Source: Hyaloperonospora brassicae
Lineage: Eukaryota; Oomycota; Peronosporomycetes; Peronosporales; Peronosporaceae
Assembly: GCA_947650285.1 (NCBI GenBank)
Contig: CANTFL010000417.1
Span: forward strand, 62,001-126,000
Direction: 5' to 3'
Length of the DNA stretch: 64,000 nt
The notes beneath the pieces were generated by a model. The model was given only the letters and a program-made list of their open reading frames with translations. It had not been told where the DNA came from and did not search any database. Made by a program: the position numbers and the translations under genes. This document shows, piece by piece, positions 43,479-51,569 of this stretch. The first letter of the stretch is position 1, and the number at the start of each line of letters is the position of its first letter.

Positions 43479-44879
43479 ATGGTGCGCGTGCCCGGATCTT
43501 CTGAGGCCTCTGGATTTCACCGTGAGTCCACTGGCGAAGATGTCAAGATCAAGCAAGAACCTAGGATTGAAGTGTCAGCGACAGAGGGATCGACGCAGAC
43601 ACGCAGAAACACAAGATCCTCAGATCATCAGAGTTTTGGGAGGGGCTCTGATGAAATGAAAATGAAAGAGGAAGATCGAGAGATCGATCTGGAAGATAAA
43701 CCTCAAATACCTCCTAAAGCCCTTTCGGGGGCCACCGCAGATCGCTCTGCAAAGAGCGATCTGCTGGATGAAAATTCAATGGTGAAAACCACATCGGCGA
43801 AAGCCAAACCCTATTCCTTCGTCGAGAGATCGCCCGACCTCAAGCCGAGACACTCGACCGCGAGATCGACCGCATTAGAACGATCCAAGATGAGATCGGT
43901 GGGATCAGACGTCAAAGAGCGACAGATCGGCCACACCGTGCAACCGAAGACCGGAGTCAAGGAGGAATGCGATGAAGCACCAGGTAAGATCGCGAGGCCA
44001 AAGACGGAATACAACCCAGGGAAGATCGCGTCCAGGGAGAAGGAGACGAACAGCGAAGCGCGGGACAGTGCAAAGTGGCAGTATTATTATGGCCATTTGA
44101 AAACGCTACTCAAGACGGATCCAGTGTTCAAGATATTAAGGCCCAAGTTGATCGGTCCTCTGGACAAGCCGATCTCGGTCCCACCTCCGGGGACCAACAA
44201 AGTTGACGAGATCAATTTGATTTTGCAGATGTTGGATGACATGGGTGTCTGCCCTAACGCTTTTGATGGAGATGAACTGCTGAGTTGCAGCTTGGAACAG
44301 TTGAAGAACGCGGCGAACGAGTTTGTGGAGATTATGATAATGCTGGTGGGCAAAGCCAACGCTCCTGAAGACAAGATCGAGACACCTTTTGATTCGCTTC
44401 AAAAACACGCCGTGGGATCGCCCCGCTACGCCTCGGACGACTCCGAGAGCGAGTCAGATGGATCCATCAGCATTCGTCGAATGTCGTTAGGACCGTCTGG
44501 CGGTATGTTTTTAAAGGACAAGATCGGCCAAGCCAAGATCGACGCCTTTAAAGGACAAGCCAAGAGCGACATGCCACAGAGATCGGCCGGTACCCGTACT
44601 AGGCTGAATGATCAAGAAGAGGGCGATCTAAGCCAGCACTTCAATGCAGCCATGAGGAAGTACGAGGCGGATCAACGTACAGCTCAGCGAATGAATCGAC
44701 AGCCGACCCACTACCCAGATCGCCGTGCCTTTTTCCACCCCTCGCTCGAAAGCCATGACATGCCGGATGTGGAGATGGAATCGGTGAAGTCGGACACTTA
44801 CCAGCAGATCCATCAAGAGGCGGAATACGACCCGGACGATTTATGGATGCCCGAACCACGGCGCCCTCACGTAGCCTAG
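43479..44879 (+). CDS. Gag ORF1 of element B
   Basis: 466 residues starting at the first base after the LTR. The N-terminal half is charged and low in hydrophobics. Residues about 195-300 look folded (WQYYYGHLKTLLKTDPVF, LMLDDMGVCP-like, EIMIMLVGKANAPEDK), and the C terminus is acidic and Ser/Met-rich. No zinc knuckle; these lie in ORF2. It ends 37 bases inside ORF2, which is in the -1 frame. No standard slippery heptamer was found in this overlap, so ORF2 may be reached by reinitiation at TATGGATG or another way. Function as a structural Gag part is inferred from position. Confidence 0.75.
   Translation: MVRVPGSSEASGFHRESTGEDVKIKQEPRIEVSATEGSTQTRRNTRSSDHQSFGRGSDEMKMKEEDREIDLEDKPQIPPKALSGATADRSAKSDLLDENSMVKTTSAKAKPYSFVERSPDLKPRHSTARSTALERSKMRSVGSDVKERQIGHTVQPKTGVKEECDEAPGKIARPKTEYNPGKIASREKETNSEARDSAKWQYYYGHLKTLLKTDPVFKILRPKLIGPLDKPISVPPPGTNKVDEINLILQMLDDMGVCPNAFDGDELLSCSLEQLKNAANEFVEIMIMLVGKANAPEDKIETPFDSLQKHAVGSPRYASDDSESESDGSISIRRMSLGPSGGMFLKDKIGQAKIDAFKGQAKSDMPQRSAGTRTRLNDQEEGDLSQHFNAAMRKYEADQRTAQRMNRQPTHYPDRRAFFHPSLESHDMPDVEMESVKSDTYQQIHQEAEYDPDDLWMPEPRRPHVA
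43480..43498 (+). promoter_or_regulatory. Primer binding site overlapping the gag ORF1 start
   Basis: TGGTGCGCGTGCCCGGATC starts one base after the LTR. Its complement ends CCGGG-CACGCGC-A-CCA, which fits a tRNA T-stem strand, acceptor strand, discriminator and CCA. The ATG of ORF1 is at 43479, so the first Gag codons are the primer site. Confidence 0.75.
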
Positions 44880-45964
44880 ACCGGTGTGACTACCGGAGGG
44901 GGAACATCACGCAGAGGATCAGAATCTCGTCGATTTCTGAACTGAAAGAATTCTCAGGGAAGGATCGGGAAGTAGACAAGTCACGAGCCTGGATCGGTAA
45001 ATTGAAGTCAGCGTTCCTCCGAGATCAAGCACCGGACGAACTGAGATGTCTGGTTTTCGGTGATCTCATGGTGGGCCCCGCCCGTTATTGGTACCGACAG
45101 CTGAGTAGATCGACGAGATTCAATTGGAAGGAGTTGATGAACAGCTTTCTTGTGGAATATGCGGGACACGGGATGTCCGCGAGCCGACAGTGTTACCACG
45201 CAAAGAAGCGATCGGAGGAAGATCCTTTGCAGTACCTGTATCGGCTTAATGTGATGGGAATGGAAGCGAAGATACCAGTGACGACTGGATCGCCAGCTGC
45301 GCGCAAGGAACATGTCAACCATTTCATTGACACTTTGGACGACCCCGATCTGTCCAATCAATTGCTACTGCTGAATGTAGAAGACACGGAGGCCATGCAA
45401 AAGACACTGCATGGATATCAACAAGAGAGATCGCGTCAAGGGAAATTGATGATGGGATCGTCTAAGTTCAGACAGAAGGGAACTCAGGGTCCAGCGCTGT
45501 CTAAGCCTGCACGAGCAGTGAGGATGATCCGTACCGAGGATGTCAGCAGCGAGTCGGGATCGGACACTTACGGATCGGATTTGGAAGATCGATTGAGATC
45601 AGTCCATGTGGCTGCCACTACGGATCGGCGTTCATCTCCTAATGAAGTTACAGCAAACGCGAGATCGGTCGACCCGAGCAATCGTCGAGACTATCAAGAT
45701 CGCAATTTGCCATCGAAGCCGTGTACTCATTGCGGATCAACCAAGCATGGAGATCTCGGTTGCTGGAAACGGCTCACTTGCCAGAAGTGTGGGCGTAAAG
45801 GACACCCCTCTGACAACTGTTTCTTCGTGTGCCGTGCCTGCGGTGAGATGCACGACCCGGGAAATTATACCATGGAGGAGTTCTACAACATGATCCGCCA
45901 GTGGTATGTCCCGAACAAGCATGCGGGGATGCTGCCAGAAAATGCCGAGAAGATGTTAAACTAG
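44843..45964 (+). CDS. gag: Gag ORF2 of element B (capsid and zinc knuckles)
   Basis: 373 residues from ATG at 44843. Residues about 35-190 are a Ty3-type capsid (ELKEFSGKDREVDKSRAWI, VGPARYWYRQLSRSTRFNW, FLVEYAGHGMS, DPLQYLYRLN). The C terminus has CCHC-type fingers (CTHCGSTKHGDLGCW and CQKCGRKGHPSDNC). The frame ends TTA-AAC-TAG, part of a -1 frameshift cassette leading into Pol. The degenerate derivative carries a recognisable relative. Confidence 0.9.
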   Translation: MDARTTAPSRSLDRCDYRRGNITQRIRISSISELKEFSGKDREVDKSRAWIGKLKSAFLRDQAPDELRCLVFGDLMVGPARYWYRQLSRSTRFNWKELMNSFLVEYAGHGMSASRQCYHAKKRSEEDPLQYLYRLNVMGMEAKIPVTTGSPAARKEHVNHFIDTLDDPDLSNQLLLLNVEDTEAMQKTLHGYQQERSRQGKLMMGSSKFRQKGTQGPALSKPARAVRMIRTEDVSSESGSDTYGSDLEDRLRSVHVAATTDRRSSPNEVTANARSVDPSNRRDYQDRNLPSKPCTHCGSTKHGDLGCWKRLTCQKCGRKGHPSDNCFFVCRACGEMHDPGNYTMEEFYNMIRQWYVPNKHAGMLPENAEKMLN

Positions 45965-46003
45965 GACGCTCGCCAGTTTTGAATCTGGTACGAGCCGAGC
46001 GTT
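45955..46003 (+). promoter_or_regulatory. -1 frameshift cassette G_TTA_AAC with downstream stem
   Basis: G_TTA_AAC (45955-45961) is in gag phase directly before the TAG stop, and slipping -1 enters the Pol frame. G_UUA_AAC is a known natural slippery heptamer. Four bases later a stem forms: ACGCTCG (45966-45972) with CGAGCGT (45996-46002), capped by CCAG/CTGG (45973-45976 with 45985-45988). The outer stem is conserved in the otherwise diverged derivative near 39291-39330. Confidence 0.7.
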
Positions 46004-48249
46004 CTAAGCTCTGCATTATTGCATACGTGGAAAAAAAGAAGACAGATCGCGAGAGTAAGCAGGATACAGATTTGGAAACAAATATATCTCGTTCGAAGTC
46101 AAAACGTCTTGCTTCCGTGTCCCATCTGAAGCGGATCGATGAATACTCGCGATCTGAACCAACTATGGAGATCGAGCTCGCTTACGGTGAATCTCGCGGA
46201 TATTGGAAACACTACTCGCCTGGGAAGTGGTTCAAACAAGCGAAAGCTGTTGGCAAGATCAACAATGTAAAAGCCACTCTGCTATTTGATTCTGGTGCTG
46301 AAGTGTCGATCATTGACACCACCTTTGCTCGTGAGGTCGGTTGCAATATTGACGAGAGTCAACGACAAGAATTTATCGGGATCGGAGAAGCTCCGTACAT
46401 GACAATAGGACGCACCAAGATCAAAGTAACCCTCGCGGGGTCGTTAGTGTACTATTTCAATGTGTGGGTAGGCGATCTGGCAGGGCAAGAAGCGATTCTG
46501 GGCATGGACTTTATGGTTCCTGCCGGAGTGCAGCTCGATCTAGCGGATGGTGCGCTATGTTTACCAGAAGAAATCCGCATTCACCTCGCAGGACGTCGCC
46601 CCGCGTACGGATCGAAGATACAACATATAACGGCGAAGGACCAACATGTGGTGATCCCGGTCGGAGAGTCAAGGGAAGTGAAGATCGAGATCGGAGGGGC
46701 TAAGATGAAGTTGTGGGTCGCCAGAGGACCAGACTGGGTACCTACAGTGATCTCGGGGTTTGGTAGTAGGAAGTACCTGCAGATGACCAACATTGGCGAC
46801 CATGAGATCATATTGCCCACCCACACTATATTGGGCTTGTGGACCGAAGGCGATATGGTACCACGAACTCAAGGTTTCGTGACGGTCGGATCGGGGAAGT
46901 ACAAGGAAAGGCAAACTCTGGCGTATGAGGCTACGACGGATCGAGTGAAGGAACTCCCAAAAGAACATACCGGCCCACTGGTAGATCACCCTACGTATGC
47001 CACCCCCAAACGTATCGATAAACGACCGTCTGGTACGTTGAAGAACCTATCTCCAGCGATCTCCACGGTAACGCACCAAACTAACAATGGCGAATCGCAA
47101 AAGGCAGATGCTGTGGTTGCCAAAGAAGAAACAGTCAACAGAGCTGAGCTCTTGTGGATGGAAAACGACCGTGAGATCGGAACCCAACATGCAACGAAGG
47201 GAGATCGCGATATCGATCAAGAATGGCTACCTGACATGTCGTCTCTATCGGAAGCCGATCCGACCGGTAGACTGCTGAGGTCGGAGCAGCCGGGAGAGAT
47301 GAAAGAGCCTAAGGAAGAAGCAATGTTAAAGACTGAAGATGTCGAGATCGCGGGAACACTAGTTTACTACCACGAGAGCGGAGATTTGTTTGCTGAAGAT
47401 ATCGAGCAACACATGGCGGTACTACCAGAAATGTCGGCGACTACAGAAGAAGTTACGATTGAGGACATTCAGATCGGCGATCCCGATATGCCTCTCACCA
47501 CTGATCAACAGCGGCTCAGATCGCTGATCTGGAAGAGTCGTCACATCCTCATGGGTAGAGGTAATGCTCTACCACCAGCAGCACGAGGCGCGATCTGTGA
47601 TATTGATGTCGGTGGGGCAGCACCGATAGCGCAAAGAGTACGTCCGGTCGAACCTAAATATCGGGAGAAGTTATCGGACCTCATCAAAGGACTACTAGCG
47701 GCCAAGATCGTCCAGCCATCCACGTCACCGTGGGCGTCTCCGATAGTGGTGATCATCAAGAAGAACGGAGTGGATATTCGCCTTTGCATTGATTATCGAA
47801 GAGTGAATCAGCTAACACGTCTGATGGTTTATCCCATGCCGTTGATCAGCGATCTATTAGAAGACCTAGATAAAGCTTTATGGTACTGTTTGCTGTATAT
47901 GGCTAGTGGATTCTGGGTGGTTGAGATGACTGAGCGAGCCAAACTGATCTCAGCGTTTGTCACACCGTTTGGTCTTTTCGAGTGGCTACGAATGCCTTTT
48001 GGGCTTAAGAACGCGCCCCAAATCTATCAACGTCTGGTCGACAACGCGCTGTATGGATACCTCAAGATTGGCCAGAGATCATCCGCTGATGGCCAGATCG
48101 ACGTGTTCAAAGATGGTGAACCGGAGACAGATCGACGACCTTCTATACTGGGACGCCGATCTTACATTGACGACATCCTCATACCAGCCACTTCATGGGA
48201 GTCTCTGTACGCAAAAGTAGAGCGATTGCTGGAAACATGTGATAAGTAG
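45961..48249 (+). pseudogene. pol: Pol of element B, part 1: protease and reverse transcriptase (ends at nonsense codon)
   Basis: Read from the -1 frameshift. The protease motif LLFDSGAEVSIIDTTFA is near 46280-46330, followed by a retropepsin fold (ILGMDFM). A long charged linker precedes the reverse transcriptase: STSPWASPIVVIIKKNG, IRLCIDYRRVNQLT, LFEWLRMPFGLKNAPQIYQ and active site SYIDDILIPA near 48160-48190. DLDKALWYCLLYMASGFW replaces the common F/D-x-x-SGYH region. The frame ends at TAG 48247-48249, where the pattern expects Trp (TGG), a nonsense substitution. Confidence 0.9.
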
Positions 48250-48662
48250 AATTTGTCTATCAGTCTCAAAAAAGTTTTTGGGGGTGCCGTAAGGTCGACT
48301 ATTTGGGACACCAAGTGTCGATTGATCGTTTGGAGGCTCAGCCCAAGAACTGCGAGTCGTTGGTCAACATCCCGTTCCCTAGCACGCTACGAGCTATGCA
48401 ATCTTTTCTCGGGAGTTTGAACTATTACCGCCGCTTCATTGAAGATTTCGCGGTGTACGCCGCGGTGTTATATGAGTTAAGAGAATCGGATTTCTTCGAG
48501 ATCGGCCGATCTCAGCTCGCAGCAGGAGAAGAATGGTTGAACGAAGATCGATGGAAGGAAGCCAAGGTTGCTTTCACTATGCTAAAGGCTAAGATAGCTA
48601 CCGCTCCTATGCTCATACATTTCGACCCAGATTGCCCCCCCTGTGATCGTAGTCTACGCTAG
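48250..48662 (+). pseudogene. Pol of element B, part 2: end of reverse transcriptase (frameshifted piece)
   Basis: After the TAG, an A6 run (48268-48273) appears one A short of the expected frame (LKKSFWGCRKVDYLGHQVS). From 48303 the frame continues with CESLVNIPFPSTLRAMQSFLG and NYYRRFIEDFA, the RT thumb/connection. It leaves frame at a C7 run (48635-48641), one C too many. Both changes are homopolymer indels and could be assembly errors. Confidence 0.85.
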
Positions 48663-51315
48663 CAAGTGGGCTGTTTCAGCGGCCCTGATACAGGAGTACG
48701 AGGGCGTATACCATCCGGTTGCGTTTACTAGCCGCACCTTGAAGCCCAACGAGCTTAACTATGGAACGGTGGAAAAGGAAGTGCTGGCGCTACTTCGTGT
48801 TTTGGATGTATGCTACACTACGCTTGCTTCGCGAGAGATCACTGTGCTGACCCGACATTCTACGTTAGCGTGGTTGATGCAATCTCGAGGACTCAACGGG
48901 AGATTAGGATGGTGGGCTGCTTTGTTGTCGAACTGGACTATGGAGGTGAAGAGGTGCGAAAAAGGAGAAGAAGAGATTCTGGGTATGCTAGCAGCAAGTA
49001 TCACCCCGAGAGAAGAGGTAGAAGAGATGCTGATCGCGATTTCCCCTCGAAAAGACTGCCGACTCAAAGTATCGATGCCTCCTCCAACGGTGGAAACGGA
49101 TGAAGAGTTGTTGGTGGCCAGTTTCGACGGATCGGCTAGGATCAAAAATAAAGGAGGGTCGTACAGTGCTGTGGTATGGAAGTTACCCGAGTGGACGATT
49201 GTGGCGGCAGAATCTAGATATGCTCACGATTTGACTGTGAATGAAGCGGAGTATAATGGCTTGCTATTGTGCTTTGAGTTACTCGCCGATCTGGAAAGGG
49301 GGCGAGTAATTCTGTGTGGAGATTCTAATTTGGTGATTCGACATATGCGCGGTGAGATCGACTGCAAGGCACCGGGCCTTCAGCTTCTGAGACACAAAGC
49401 GTTGGAGAAGCTGCGGTCATGGCCTAGTCACGAGTTTCTACATATGAAGCGAGAGTGGAATCAGAGCGCAGATCGACTAGCCAGCACAGCGTTGCAGAAC
49501 GAAAAAGGAAGAACAATTGTAGCTGAAGAAGATCGGCAAGATCTGATGACACTGAACCGTCTCGACGAATTGTTGAAGCCCAAGCAAGATGGTCAGCTGG
49601 CTCGGGTAACTGCAATCACGAGATCGGCCGAGAGGATACGTCATGAACCTGAAGTGATACAGGAAGAGATAGTGCAGCGAATTAGGATTCAACGGATTGT
49701 CCAAGCTCAAGATGAAGAGCGTTGGATTGTTAATCTCAAGAAGTATCTAAGTGGCGATGTGTCAAACTTGGACGCGGGAGCAGTGAAGGTATGCGCAAAG
49801 CTGGCGCCGGAGTACGAGATCGATGAGAGCGATCTGCTATTTTTCTGCCCCTCGGCGAAAAGAAAGTCAGAAGATCGTGATGGTCTGATGCGGTTGGTGA
49901 TCCCTGAGACGTTGCAACAAGACTTCTTGCACCACTATCATACGAGTCTAGAAGGGGGCCACCAGGGTATCGGCCGAACTTATCAGAAGGTTAGATCGCG
50001 ATTCCATTGGAGAGGACTGTACCGGAGCGTTCAACGATATGTGGGCGAATGTATCGACTGTGAAACCGGAAAAGGAAGCCCGATGATTCATGGGAGATCC
50101 CCGGGGAATCTACACGCATCCTATCCATTCCAGATCATTGCAATGGATCATATACCGTCGTTGCCCAAGTCCATCAAAGGGAACACCGAACTGCTCATTT
50201 GGGTGGACCTCTTCTCAGGATATGTAATTGCAAAGGCTAGCTCTTCACGGACGGCACAAACAATAGCGGAAAATTATGAAGAATGTGTGTTTCGACGCTT
50301 CGGGGCTAGCGAGGCTACCAGGCACGATCGAGAACCGGGATTTATGTCCGACTTCTTTCGAGCCTTCAGCCGGATCGTAGGACAAAAACAGCGTGCTACC
50401 ATGGCTTACAGGCCACAAGCAAATGGAACAGCCGAGCGAATGGTGCAAACCTTGACGCATTCGCTCAAGATGTACGTGGCTGAAGTTGACCAACGAGACT
50501 GGGATGAGTATGCTGAGCGGCTCACATTTGCCATCAACACCGCTCAAGATCGAGTTCGAGGGGACACCCCATTCTATCTGATTCATGGATGGGACCCGCG
50601 ATCAACGTTGGAAGCTACGTTATCAGTGGGAAACACGAGGACGAGAGATCGCGATCCAAAGCGGTGGAGATATAGTATTCAAAGACAATATCAGCGAGCT
50701 CGATCAGCGGTGAATGATCAACTACGACTTGCGATCCACGAGAGGGCAGATCGCCATAACGAAGATGTAGAACCACACGAGATCGAAGTGGGAACGCAAG
50801 TTTGGCTATACCTGGATCGAGTTAAAGAAGGATATGCGAAGAAGCTAGCGCACATGTGGCATGGGCCATTCCGAGTTGCAGACATATGTGGAGAGCACGC
50901 TGTGAAACTGGAGATCGCTGGGACCCCGTATCGGCTATTTCCGATTGTACATTTATCGAAGCTAAAGAAGGTAAAAACGTTCCCTGAACGGCCGAAGGAT
51001 CAGCTTATGATAGACGAAGCAGATCGTTTGGACTTTGATGAAGCTTTGCTGCCAGAAGACAGTTGGGAGAGCGATCTCGAAGAGGGAGAATACGAAGTAG
51101 AAGAAATACTGGACGTGCGATCTGGTAGGAAAACCCGTTATGGGCGAGTACACCGACAGTTTCTGGTGAAGTGGAAGGGACATCCCGATTTAAGTTGGGT
51201 GGATGAGGCCGATCTGAGTTGTGGGGCGATCTTGCAAGAGTTTGAACGGAACCGAGTGAGTCGAAACCGTTTTGAAGCAATGCAGTCTCACGAAGGCAAG
51301 TCGGACGAACCTTAA
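48643..51315 (+). pseudogene. Pol of element B, part 3: RNase H tether, archaeal-type RNase H, integrase, chromodomain
   Basis: 890 codons open to TAA at 51315; the piece itself is intact but separated from the RT by lesions. It begins with a Ty3 RNase H remnant (VVYASKWAVSAALIQ, VEKEVLALLRVLD, TRHSTLAWL) whose first catalytic Asp is not seen. A second RNase H at about 49090-49500 has FDGSARIKNKGG, NEAEYNGLLL, CGDSNLVI and SADRLAS, giving the four acidic residues. The integrase has an HHCC finger (HHYHTSLEGGHQG to CIDC), Asp in AMDHIPS, Asp in RHDREPGFM and Glu in NGTAERMVQ. The end is a chromodomain (EVEEILDVRSG, FLVKWKGHPDLSWV). Confidence 0.93.
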
Positions 51316-51569
51316 CAATCTGGATAGGTATGCTGGGAGGCGGTAAATGCGGATGGAAGGGTTGAAAGATGTGCCAGACGGTAGCATATGCTGGTGGAGG
51401 GTGTTTTGTGTGTGAATATGGAGATAGTCAAGTGAATTACCCTACTGAATGATGTGGAGCGAGAAGGATCGAGGTCGTGGAAGTTACAAAGAATGAAGTA
51501 TCAAACAGAAGATGATTGAATGACTTACACGAGTATGAAAGACGATCGGGCTTGGACACCGATCTTAGA
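51316..51569. other. Spacer between convergent Pol and antisense ORF
   Basis: About 250 bases without a clear frame, between the Pol stop and the antisense ORF stop. It would hold the 3' end signals of the antisense transcript. Confidence 0.5.

Noticed and set aside
44843..44879. Slippery site between gag ORF1 and ORF2 of element B
   Set aside because: No X_XXY_YYZ heptamer in the right phase was found; reinitiation at the overlapping ATG is left open.
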